From Prosapia bicincta (taxonomy: Eukaryota; Arthropoda; Insecta; Hemiptera; Cercopidae): a DNA stretch of 64,000 nt. The position numbers and the translations under genes were made by a program. Location of the stretch: the NCBI GenBank assembly GCA_036971475.1, contig JBAIZL010000063.1:2255290-2319289 (forward strand), read 5' to 3'. Position 1 is the first letter of the stretch. Each line of letters starts with the position of its first letter. This document shows, one piece after another, positions 37,564 to 48,259 of the stretch. Below the pieces are notes generated by a model. That model saw only the letters and a program-made list of their open reading frames with translations. It was not told where the DNA came from and searched no databases.

Positions 37564-37781
37564 CAACCTTATACTGAGACTGTTCGATCCCATGTTACTT
37601 TATCAACCACACAAAAAAAATCAGTTTTAACGTATTTACTTACTTCTTTTTCGAATTTCTTCTTCCAATATTTTGACCTTTTTACTTCTTTCTGAAGACC
37701 ATTAACTTCGACGCAAACTATCAGTGCCAAAAAAAATACCAAAATTAATTCCTTTTTTCGTATTTTTTTCATAATGTCGAG
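23448..37781 (-). CDS. gene B: secreted-type PC4/SUB1-domain protein (spliced)
   Basis: Three coding exons are inferred: 37781-37644 (ATG at 37772), 25743-25581 and 23569-23448. They splice in phases 0 and 1 and give about 137 residues. Residues 1-25 look like a signal peptide (KK-rich start, then LILVFFLALIVCVEVNG). Residues 26-43 are highly basic. The rest is a PC4 domain: RFIVLRYIGGQPMLDVREYY and RPGRKG from exon 2, then CLNYVQWVKLKSF from exon 3. PC4/SUB1 binds single-stranded DNA and normally works in the nucleus as a transcription coactivator, so the leader is odd. The first intron is about 11.9 kb and contains the whole retroelement and a dead mariner. A further 5' untranslated exon is implied by an acceptor nine bases before the ATG. 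The pairing of exon 1 with exon 2 over this distance is the weakest link. Confidence 0.65.
23645..24610 (+). repeat. 15-bp degenerate minisatellite
   Basis: Units such as AAGGAGGATAACAAG and GATGATAACCAGGAG repeat about 64 times. The period is a multiple of three, so both strands stay open over long stretches: Arg/Thr/Ile-rich on plus, Leu/Ile/Val-rich on minus. I do not call these as proteins. Confidence 0.9.
24620..25335. other. AT-rich intronic stretch of gene B
   Basis: No coding pattern or repeat structure recognised. Confidence 0.35.
25340..25445. repeat. inverted pair of PLE-type tail motifs
   Basis: GTTGGCGCGTTTCGG on the left and CCGAAACGCGTCAAC on the right are near reverse complements around a CTTCAGGAAG centre. 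Each half has the GAAACGCG box seen in PLE tails. On the minus strand, CTGAAG, GACTC, GAGTC and GAAAC occur in hammerhead order. Confidence 0.5.
25581..25743 (-). CDS. gene B exon 2 (PC4 N-terminal half)
   Basis: The acceptor is TTCTTTTTCAG before 25743 and the donor is AAAG|GTATGG after 25581. Length is 163 nt, phase 0 in and phase 1 out, identical to exon 2 of gene A. It encodes NRFIVLRYIGGQPMLDVREY followed by a RPGRK block, the most typical PC4 segment in the window. An alternative donor, GTAAGA at 25574, would keep the frame open to a stop at 25503-25501; exon 3 makes the first donor preferable. Confidence 0.85.
25750..26645. other. intronic stretch of gene B
   Basis: The block at 26100-26150 repeats the one near 890-940. 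On the minus strand at 26448, an acceptor-like TTGTAG is followed by a phase-1 frame resembling a PC4 exon-3 start (GFCMKEV) that stops after a few codons. It could be a dead third PC4 exon, but this is weak. Confidence 0.3.
26650..27323 (-). pseudogene. mariner transposon, deleted and dead
   Basis: Outer ends are inverted repeats around GTTCAATAAGTATCG (left 26656-26675, right 27299-27316 complement). The minus strand keeps scrambled pieces of a mariner transposase: VNAAFYVEVLT, PAIAKNWKL, TYSPDL and a C-terminal SIEAIQEVTTKVLNSVQ followed by FDEWEN. Frames shift repeatedly. About 670 bp remain against the usual ~1.3 kb, and the N-terminal half is gone. It sits in the gene B intron. Confidence 0.85.
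27437..28038. mobile_element. ~0.6-kb element with ~29-bp inverted ends
   Basis: The left end AACCTCTAACTACAAATATT and the right end AATATTTGTGGTTAGAGGTT are inverted copies with a few mismatches. Inside, 27480-27504 on the minus strand reads CTGATAA, then a TGGTTAC/GTAACCA stem and AAA, a degenerate hammerhead-like order. No open frame. Probably non-autonomous; family unknown. Confidence 0.5.
28040..28625. other. AT-rich intronic stretch of gene B
   Basis: Nothing recognised. Confidence 0.3.
28632..28858. repeat. (TA)n plus PLE-tail and hairpin
   Basis: A TA tract (28632-28668) is followed by the AGGTTATTCAAATACAAGAA tail. Then come inverted arms GTTACTATCTGGAGT and ACTCCAGATAGTAAC (28730-28812). 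A TA tract follows, into which the retroelement inserted. Confidence 0.8.
28860..29160 (-). repeat. 3' LTR
   Basis: 301 bp with AGTTA...TAACT short inverted ends. It differs from the other LTR at one place (CTCTTTTC against CTCTGTTC near 29070). The env stop codon lies within its first bases in element orientation. Confidence 0.95.
29151..30843 (-). CDS. env: env-like glycoprotein gene (spliced exon)
   Basis: Role: a membrane glycoprotein of the errantivirus Env / baculovirus F-like class, which can mediate membrane fusion in infectious members. The frame is open from just after a splice-acceptor-like TTTTCCAG at 30844-30851 to TGA at 29153-29151. No ATG occurs in the 5' part, so it needs a spliced leader. 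The N-terminal part encoded just after the acceptor is hydrophobic. A basic RTKR cleavage site is followed by a GLIDGLGSVIKSLTG segment typical of the fusion-peptide region. Coiled-coil-like stretches follow, and a single membrane segment (SIWTIALYGGVFSSLIYFAL) lies near the C-terminus with a short basic tail. It overlaps the pol end by 74 nt and the 3' LTR by 10 nt. No break was seen. Confidence 0.85.
29161..29170 (-). promoter_or_regulatory. polypurine tract
   Basis: The minus strand reads GGGATGGAGG immediately before the 3' LTR. This is the expected site of plus-strand priming. It doubles as env coding sequence. Confidence 0.7.
30770..34654 (-). CDS. pol: Pol polyprotein (PR-RT-RNaseH-IN)
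   Basis: 1,294 residues with no stop. Aspartic protease has DTGS at about residue 25. A run of about 17 Asn at ~residues 131-147 lies in the linker. Reverse transcriptase includes FPLPNITDILDKLG, LPFG-type MPFGLKN and catalytic YLDD near residue 474. RNase H has TTDAS and YTDHKPL. Integrase has an HHCC zinc module (NHRG... CDICQRTK) and a D,D35E core: IHVDT near 997, SDNGTE near 1052 and CERFH near 1088. The ATG overlaps the gag stop as TAATG, giving a -1 offset, so expression is by reinitiation or frameshift. Length and order fit gypsy-class Pol, and all catalytic residues are present. Confidence 0.95.
30844..30851 (-). promoter_or_regulatory. env splice acceptor
   Basis: TTTTCCAG on the minus strand marks the start of the env-frame opening; a TAA closes that frame just upstream. 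Its phase matches the donor at 35857. Confidence 0.7.
34218..34276 (-). repeat. (AAT)n microsatellite inside pol
   Basis: About 17 consecutive AAT codons (Asn) between protease and RT. It is a coding trinucleotide repeat and keeps frame. Confidence 0.95.
34654..35751 (-). CDS. gag: Gag
   Basis: 365 residues, first frame after the leader. It starts at the first ATG after a 9-codon upstream frame. The N-terminal half (EYLDMIPEYSGEP...) has the mostly helical look of gypsy Gag capsid regions. The C-terminal half is rich in Gln, Asn and Pro. There is no CCHC zinc knuckle, which is also true of several errantivirus Gags. The stop overlaps the pol start by one base. Function: particle assembly and RNA packaging. 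Identified from position and composition more than from motifs. Confidence 0.85.
   Translation of the reverse strand: MATPTLKKEYLDMIPEYSGEPTMLHRFISICDKVVNKFYVNENPEDFQNEYLFSSILAKLKGQALEMVVNSNSYNWYEIKKVLLTSYSDKRDCFTLNLEMAELKQENNESPFKFYERIQKLLNLQISFFVNKEPQRQLAKDVLIEYVQKLELRVLLRGLHEPVGSLMRTKNPGSLSEALNMLTNDFQFKNNKLFQNIKQNIPPRAPQYPPIRKLLPNKQTFQNYRPNYQNNPNQFTKPNSYVQQNQQPRQSNNYTPLKVHQKFEPEPMSISTRQTGNTIRQNRLYQMTGKPIEEENYDQTMNRLTEQMTNSYLTEQTDYEPQEDPDSYIDFDDSTQEENACGFTEEDNHTQNHFLGLTKLKRHFP
35854..36061 (-). promoter_or_regulatory. leader with splice donor and upstream ATG
   Basis: Between the primer site and gag lies a strong donor, CTT|GTAAGTAG (GT at 35857-35856). An ATG at 35883-35881 opens a frame that, unspliced, stops after nine codons. 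If the donor is joined to the acceptor at 30844, the same ATG runs on in the env frame. The leader also has GTGAAAAGTGAAAAGTG-type short repeats (35897-35918). Confidence 0.7.
36046..36062 (-). promoter_or_regulatory. tRNA-Ser primer binding site
   Basis: The minus strand reads TGGCGCAGTCGGTAGGA directly at the 5' LTR edge, sharing one base with it. This complements the CCA-ended 3' terminus of an insect tRNA-Ser, as I recall for 17.6 and 297. Confidence 0.8.
36062..36362 (-). repeat. 5' LTR
   Basis: 301 bp, nearly identical to 28860-29160. Followed on the plus strand by the (TA)n target. Confidence 0.95.
36377..36995 (-). mobile_element. PLE 3' fragment with GIY-YIG endonuclease
   Basis: On the minus strand, GVYNIKCQTCNKLFVGQTKK and KERYKEHLNAY match the GIY-YIG endonuclease that ends Penelope-like proteins. 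The frame continues to a stop near 36618. A 3' tail follows with a hammerhead-like motif (36504-36473) and an ACAAGAATACTTTTATTG end. The RT part is missing. It lies back-to-back with the copy at 37060-37480. Confidence 0.8.
36473..36504 (-). ncRNA. hammerhead-like motif (CTGAAGA variant)
   Basis: Reads CTGAAGA, GCTG, loop, CGGC, GAAA. The stem differs in sequence from the one at 22199 but still pairs. The U-to-A core change would be expected to abolish cleavage. Confidence 0.35.
37060..37480 (+). mobile_element. PLE 3' fragment, inverted partner
   Basis: The plus strand encodes NIYKSNLATNCINNGHEFPE and ENMKLIKGLNKGL, matching the minus-strand copy at 36618-36860. The same tail follows, with CTGAAGA...GAAA at 37391-37422. 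An interior deletion and no RT. It ends at a (TA)n tract. Confidence 0.8.
37482..37560. repeat. (TA)n microsatellite
   Basis: About 39 TA units, directly after the PLE tail. Confidence 0.95.
37644..37781 (-). CDS. gene B exon 1 (signal peptide)
   Basis: The acceptor TTTTGTCTGCAG lies before 37781, the ATG is at 37772-37770, and the donor GAA|GTAAGT follows 37644. It codes 43 residues: basic start, hydrophobic core LILVFFLALIVC, a likely cleavage after VNG, then KRSKYWKKKFEKE. Exit phase 0 fits exon 2. Confidence 0.65.
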
Positions 37782-37929
37782 CTGCAGACAAAATGTAAAC
37801 AAATAATCACTGACAACCTGTTTAAACTTTACGTGACAGATAAAGGTTGATTTTGTACTGTTAGGATTTACTAACCACTTAGAGGCTTTCGATAAAAATA
37901 TTGGCGAAACCCCAATACTACAAATATAA

Positions 37930-38130
37930 TAAAAAATAAATATTGTTACAACTTACCTAAGATTAAAATCTTATGTACCTTTCGATGACCATGTCGTCAT
38001 CATCAGTGGGTCTTGTTACAAAATTACAGTTTAGAATACAATGATTTAAATACTAAACTGTCAGTCTAGTTTGTAAATTAAATTATTATATTCTATATTA
38101 CAATTTTGTAATAAGACCCACTGATATATT
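37930..38130. repeat. PLE-tail fragment with hammerhead-like motif
   Basis: At 38006-37980 the minus strand reads CTGATGA, TGAC, loop, GTCA, TC, GAAA. Parts recur inverted at 38095-38125 (AAGACCCACTGAT). Related tails lie at 41035-41110. Confidence 0.5.
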
Positions 38131-38178
38131 TACACTGATATGTATATCGGTCCCATTTACCTCGAATTATCGAGACTC

Positions 38179-38181
<3 letters not shown>

Positions 38182-38251
<70 letters not shown>
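38182..38251. repeat. (TA)n microsatellite
   Basis: About 35 TA units. Confidence 0.95.
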
Positions 38252-38254
<3 letters not shown>

Positions 38255-38402
38255 CATATGTAATATTTTCTTTTATTTTGAATTTTATTCAACTAAATTC
38301 ACTTAAACAAATATTCTTTGAGCTTAGCTTGTGAGGTTATGTTAGAAACAAATAAAAACATACACAAAACTCACAAATTAATCATTTATTTACTCATACG
38401 CG

Positions 38403-38429
38403 TTTCAATGACCAAGTCATCATCATCAG
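38403..38429 (-). ncRNA. hammerhead-like motif
   Basis: CTGATGA, short linker, ATGAC/GTCAT stem with a three-base loop, then GAAA and CGCG. Confidence 0.45.
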
Positions 38430-39246
38430 TGAATGTTACTAATACAAACTCTAACTTACAACTAGGGTGAAAGTAAGGTTACACTTCCGTATTTATACAG
38501 CAGGCGTTACCACGCCCACTTGTCAAAACAACAGTTACTAACCCTACTTTAAACTTGATTCAACAAATAGAAATTTTGTACCTAACTCAATAATTACAAT
38601 AAAATTTGTAACATACAACATAATTACATATAAACAAAATAGATAATTAATATTACACATTATTATTGTCAAAATATTTAACCTAAAAGTTACAATAAAT
38701 TTTATTTTACTTTTTTTCCTTTTTGTTACGCTAATTACAATAATATAGAATTTGGAAAAGGGCGTGACTCATTGTTTACAATATTATTTTTATTCCTATT
38801 AATATACAAAGTTTCCCATGCATCCAATTCACTACACTTAACGTTTTTAACAGGGTTACATCGTCTACTTTAAATTCGTGCTCTTCCTCTAAACTATGTG
38901 TCAGGCCCTATTCCAAATTCTATATTATTATAATTAGCGTAACAAAAATTTAAAAAAATTAAAATTAAATAAAATTTATTGTAACTTTTAGGTTAAATAT
39001 TTTGACATAATAATAATGTGTAGTATTAATTATCTATTTTGTTTATATGTAATTATGTTGTATGTTACAAATTTTATTGTAAATATTGAGTTAGCTACAA
39101 AATTTCTATTTGTTGTATCATGTTTAAAGTAGCGTTAGTAACTGTTGTTTTGACAAGTGGGCGTGGCAACGCCTACTGTATAAATACGGAACTGTAATCT
39201 TACTTTCACCCTAGTTGTAAGTTAGAGTTTGTAGTAGTAACACTCA

Positions 39247-39273
39247 CTGATGATGATGACTTGGTCATTGAAA
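39247..39273 (+). ncRNA. hammerhead-like motif, partner copy
   Basis: Same elements as at 38403-38429, in the opposite arm. Confidence 0.45.
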
Positions 39274-39329
39274 CGCGTATGAGTAAATAAATGATTGAGT
39301 TTTGTGTAAGTTTTTATTTGTTTCTAAAT

Positions 39330-41025
39330 TCACTTAACAACATATATATCGTCAAAAATATGTAGAATTCATAAAAGTTTTATTTAAATACGACGAACAC
39401 AGATTACTATCCGTGAATATGATATTTAAAAAAATTTATATCCTCAGTTAGTGGCCGTTTTTTATAACCTTAAACTATTACACCAACTAATTATTTACTA
39501 ATATATTGCTAAATTTTTAACAGATTAGATAAGTGTCGCGCAGAACTCCTAGAAAGAACAAGACAAAGCAGTTTAATGATTGGTGATTATGTAAAATATT
39601 ATATAAAACAAAAGTTTCATATAAACTGAAAAGACACGTGTGTATACATATCATTCACTACCTGTGGATACTTATAGTATCCACAGAAGTTATTTTGACT
39701 CTTTCACGCTACTAAAACTCCAGGCCCTGCTTTACTCAGCAGGTGGCGGTAGACGGTTATCTTATCCCCGGTTGAAATAAAATCTGTTTAAGGTAAACAA
39801 CCGTATCATACCCTGTAACGTTTTATTTTTGTATTACAGATAAACCACCGATAAAAGGGGCAAAAGGTTTCAATAGTGGCCACCGAGGGCAGCACATTCC
39901 GGTCTCCGTTTACTCAGCTGTTCTCTACTTACTTGATTTTCCGGTCCTTTAAGTTTAATTTAAGTTGCTATTCAAGTAGAGAGTCGGGAAAGGGAAGCGA
40001 AAGTGCGAGTGACGTAAGGGGCCAAGCAGGAAAAGGGCCAGTGCTAGCAGGAGACAGAGGGACAAAACTCCAATCGCTAGAATTTGCTGCAAGGAATCCA
40101 ACTACACAGCTAACCCTTTTATATTGATACAACACAAAAAGGTAAATAATTCCAATATTATAAGTTTATGTATATAACCTCTATTGTGAGTATGAGCACC
40201 GACCACGGCCCGAGGAAGACTATTTCTCAAAATTTCTTTTGTGGGGGTGGGACTTTCTAAATATTATTTTGGACTTAACTCCGTTATTTAGCATTCCTAC
40301 GGCGGTGTGACAACCCTTCCCGTTTCTTTCCCTTAAAAATGGGTGAAACGAGGAGACACTTCTTACAACAGAATGCCATAATATCACCCTTATATCCGGT
40401 AACAAAGGCTATCTTACCCTTATCTTAACCCTACTTGTTTCCACAATACTTTCTTATCCTATGCAAGTGATATCAATCTCACTATCTGTCAAACCACAAT
40501 ACCAATATTGATCACAGTTGCTAAAACCCTCTGCCTACATTTTTATGTATTAGGGTCTATATTAATAAAAACTACCCCTTAATATAAATAATATTACCAC
40601 TGGTACCGTTTAACAAAGAACGAAAGTAAACAAATCCCCAATGAGACAGACACCTTTAGTACCCCAGTCCTACATTCGTTCGTACTAAGTAAATTTAGAG
40701 CCTTAAAAACGCCTTGAAATTTTTGTTCTTTAAGATATCGACTCCGGAAACTCGAGTGTTTCTCTCACTAGTTCATCAACAAGATCTTTATCAATTCTAA
40801 ATGTTTACATTTATCATATGAATTTATTAAAATACACTTCAATTTTTTTCTGCTTTCTTGCAGCTTTGTTCCTCGAAACCTTGTTTTCTTTTACTTTTTC
40901 CTATTTCTAATGGACAAACATTTGAAATATTTCCTCTACATAAACAATCCTTATTTAACAGAAATATGTTACAATTAAAATATTAGAAATAATCCCAATA
41001 ACACAAAAATAATCATAAATAAGAA
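39330..41025. other. non-genic stretch with a G+C-rich patch
   Basis: Positions 39660-40130 are more G+C-rich (GCAGGTGGCGGTAGACGG, GGGGCCAAGCAGG). They contain an 83-codon open frame without recognisable domains that lacks an ATG. It might be a LINE 5' end. The remainder shows nothing. Confidence 0.35.
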
Positions 41026-41029
41026 ATAA

Positions 41030-41115
41030 TACAAGTTACTTGAGATTAAACCCTTATGTAGAATTCGATGACCATGCCATCATCATCATCAGAGGGTCTT
41101 TAACAAAATACAATC
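41030..41115 (-). repeat. PLE-tail fragment
   Basis: The minus strand has CTGATGA repeats, CATGGTCATCGAAT and ACATAAGGG. It resembles 37945-38020, but the GAAA is mutated to GAAT. Confidence 0.45.
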
Positions 41116-41159
41116 TAGCAAACAATAAATTTCAAACTAGAGATATGTTGAAAAACCTA

Positions 41160-41582
41160 CGCTCGGTGGCAGCACCTCCTATATCCTGAACTTTCGTCAT
41201 TCCTGCCATAGACTCACTAACAAGGTATTTGCAAGGTAATAACTCTCCTTATTCCTTAGCATAAGGTAATCCAAGCCCCCAGAGTTCCTGCATGATCTGT
41301 CACGGGATTTTTCCTGGCAGGGTTTCTTTCTTGCCAGGTTTTTTCATCCCGCTCTTAGCGCGACACTTACCATACTGTTTCATTTCACTATCTCCTCCTG
41401 ATTCTCCGTGGAAAGAGCTTATGAGCTTGGTATATGGGCAATCAATCCCGTTTCCTTCCCTCGCGGTAGGGATGCTAACCCCATGCGCATGTGAGACGGA
41501 GGTAGCTCGCTAGAGGTTGGCTGCCACGAGGGCTGGGCGGGTTTTGAGGGCTCAGACCCGGGTAAAAGAGAAAAAAAAAAAT
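41160..41582 (+). mobile_element. dispersed retroposon-like repeat R2, copy 2
   Basis: Inverted relative to 6880-7260 and ending in AAAAGAGAAAAAAAAAAA at 41582, an A-rich 3' tail. A 73-codon frame inside (41292-41513) is not conserved in the other copy. Family not recognised. Confidence 0.6.
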
Positions 41583-41584
41583 CA

Positions 41585-42650
41585 GTGGAAATAAGAACAG
41601 CTGACTTTTTATTCTTGAGTATTAATTCTAGTTTGTAACCCTATTCTCAAGTGTATAATTAACCAAGCTTAAAATAGTCAGGCAAAGCTAATTTTAAAAA
41701 TGATTGAAGTCCATATTTAAACTTAAACTTGGCGCTACTTACAGGATTGAGACTTCTGTATGATATAATTGAAGTAAAATAATTAGGTTACTTGTTCAGT
41801 TTCGCACACATTTTCGAGTACGTAACAAACAATAATAAATTTACGTGCGCATTTTGCCTATTAAAAGTGAAAATTACAATAAACTAATACACATAACTAA
41901 CAAAAATAATAAACCAATAACCTTTTGTTATTTAAAAATTTCATTATATTAAACTTACATATTATAGCGCCCCCCTTAAACGTTCCTTATAGTTTATTTC
42001 CGTGTTTTTTTAAATATTTATTTCATTTCATTATATAAAAATTAAATTTTTGTTTGTAGAGTAAGAAACTACTGATGAATTAAAAAAGAAATTTACCTTC
42101 ATACACTATATGTTTTCTCCTGTATAACCGCATTGGATTTAATAAAATATCATCAGTAGGTCGATTAACAACACTGAACTAGGAACAGATACATCTCTGA
42201 ACGAGATTAGAGGATTTCAATCTATCAGTAGCTTTGGCAATGATAGTTGCGTAACTAATTGTGTTTATTCAGAAAAAAACATTTTAAGCTCGTCAAATAT
42301 TCCGAGCCTATAAGATAAAGTTCAGTTGTTTAAACTTTGCCTAGGTGTTATAAAAATAAGAAAATAGTTCTAGGAAACAGTGTTTCTATCATTATTTTGT
42401 TAATTGTGTATTAGTTTCTTTTTAAGAATATAAACTTGTTTACGGTTTTCTATGAGTAAAAATAATTACCACATATGACCAACCAAACTCTTATCTGTGA
42501 TAAATATCGTCAAATTTTAACGATTTCCTAAACTAATATAGTAATAAGTTAATTAGAGCTTAGCTGGGGAGAACTATTCACAACGGTAAACTTTAAAAAT
42601 AGTTACCTCTAAATCTCACCACACATTAGTTTTATAAAAACATACTAGTT
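41585..42650. other. AT-rich non-genic stretch
   Basis: Nothing recognised. Confidence 0.35.
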
Positions 42651-42654
42651 CATA

Positions 42655-42830
42655 AGATAACCAGACTAGTTTCGACGGACAATGTCGACAGCCTCAGTGC
42701 TTAGCTACTACTAATATATATCGTCAAGTTATCGTACAACAATAAAACAAACAAGATAAAACATAAAAAGTCAAGCAATAAAAATAATCTAACCAGCACA
42801 AAACTCCTTACTAAGGAAAGTTACCTATTT
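42655..42830 (-). repeat. PLE-tail fragment
   Basis: The minus strand at 42696-42670 reads CTGAGGC, a GTCGACATTGTC-type hairpin, GTC, GAAAC. This is the degenerate hammerhead-like order of PLE tails. Confidence 0.4.
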
Positions 42831-43495
42831 ATATTATTCTTATCATTTTCATGATATCAAGTGAGCATGTTCGGGTCATAAAAAAACTGTCCAAATTTTA
42901 ATATTTAACATTTTTGTTCTTTTAGTGAGTATTATGACATATATTGTATTTCATGTTTATATATTGTGTATAAAGGATGATCTATGTTTTTTTAAAACAA
43001 ACCTGTGAGGCGCTTGTGTTACAAATATCTTAGGTACACAAGGTTGATTAAAAGCTTATGTTGATATGTGTTTTCTAATATAATTTCATTTTAGGTTACA
43101 AAAACATGTTTTTACATAAAAACAATATTATTTTATTCATGGTAAACCACACTCAAAATTATTATTCTCAAAACTAACATTTATAACGTAGACCACAAAT
43201 TAGTTTTTGTATTTTTTTTAGAAACTTTATGAAAGCAGTAACCTTTTTATAAATACAGTATTATTAACAAAAAATTCCCAATACCAATAATCCTAAATTT
43301 TGTCCCGAGGTTTCCTAATTAGATAATAGCTTTAACCTCTATTTACTACAGGTAATTGAAAAATTCACTTTGAATATAGTATACATAACCAAACAACGGG
43401 AATGTAGCATAATCTTTTGGTGTAATAGTTAAATCCTAAGTCCTGAAATATAACGTTGAGAGTAAACAAAACAAGTAGTTTAAAAAAAAATATAA
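42831..43495. other. AT-rich non-genic stretch
   Basis: Nothing recognised. Confidence 0.3.
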
Positions 43496-43499
43496 GTCA

Positions 43500-43985
43500 A
43501 TTCATACTTAGGACAATAGGATTTTTTATTTTAGTTACTTTTTATTAAATAATTACAATACATATAAGTAAAACAACATAACCTATACGTTAAAACAGCT
43601 GCTCTACCACATAACCTACAGCATAGAATCAGCTGTTTCATGAAATCATGTTATCACTTATTTAAAGCCATGTGGGACAGTCTACCTATATGGCATACCT
43701 TTCCCCTTTTGTGAAGTTACAACAATTAATATAAACCAAAATATTTGAAAGTCAATTCCTATTCAGGTCAAAAAAAATATTTTAAATACTTTCTATTAAA
43801 TATTTACAATTATTAAAAATAAGTTAACATAGCCTATAAGTTAAAACAGCTGTTCCACCACATAACCTACAACATAATAGAATCAGCTGTTTTATGAAAT
43901 CAAATGTTATCACTTATTTTAAGCCAAATGGTACGAAATTATATCCAATACCTTGCCCCTTTAGTGAACAGTTTTTCTCCCAAAT
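43500..43985 (+). repeat. dispersed repeat R3, two tandem copies
   Basis: Copies 43500-43735 and 43745-43985 share AGTCAATTC, CAGCTGTT and ATCACTTATTT blocks with each other and with 8130-8360. Confidence 0.6.
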
Positions 43986-44104
43986 AAAACTAAAATTAAT
44001 TAAATTAATTTAAACAATGAATTAATATTTGAAAAAAACCTACATTAACATCAAGTGTCATCCCCTACAAGGTGAAAAAAATATTAATATTGAAACATTG
44101 AACA

Positions 44105-44106
<2 letters not shown>

Positions 44107-44152
<46 letters not shown>

Positions 44153-44228
44153 TTATTTATTTATTTATATATATATATATATTTATTTATTTATTTTTAT
44201 ATATATATATATATATATATTTATATTT
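44107..44228. repeat. compound (TA)n/(TTTA)n microsatellite
   Basis: Alternating TA and TTTA runs. Confidence 0.95.
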
Positions 44229-44539
44229 AACACACTTTTAACAGACATTAAATAATTTTTAAGTAAAATTAATCAATTAAATTTTGTTTAAACAATAATG
44301 GAAAAACTGTGTTAACATTAAGTGTCAATCACTATGAGTTTTAAAACATGTATTTGAATTTACGTGGATGAATATAATGTAATTTTACTAGTTACCTACA
44401 AGATCAGTCTTAAATACCAATATTTTCAATATTTAGTTAATTTCATTTAAAAAATTTTTTTTATATTTTCTACTTATCGACATAAGGATTTTTAAAATTC
44501 GATAATTTCAAAAATATAGTCTTTTAAACTCTTGACTTT

Positions 44540-47797
<3,258 letters not shown>

Positions 47798-48024
47798 CTG
47801 CAAAACTTAAAAAGTAAGAAATACATACAAAATTAGTGTTGCCAAAAATCAAACTATTGAAATGACAAGTAATAACTAAAGCTGGACGTAACGTTTCGAA
47901 ACCATTACGAATTAATTATTTGTAAGATTTCAATATTAAAATTTCCATTTATTAATAAAAGAAATAATTTGAGAATTTTAAAGATGTTAAGTAATCCTGA
48001 ACACTATAGTGTTCATATACTCTA

Positions 48025-48254
<230 letters not shown>

Positions 48255-48259
48255 GTTCC

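Larger units (their letters stand above)
38342..39328. mobile_element. PLE inverted dimer (~410-bp arms)
   Basis: Arms about 38342-38760 and 38908-39328 are inverted copies of a PLE 3' end. Each contains CTGATGA, a pairing ATGAC/GTCAT stem and GAAACGCG (38429-38403 minus and 39247-39273 plus). Between and at the arm edge the minus strand encodes CSELDAWETLYINRNKNN, the C-terminal motif of PLE proteins. No RT or full endonuclease remains. Confidence 0.85.
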
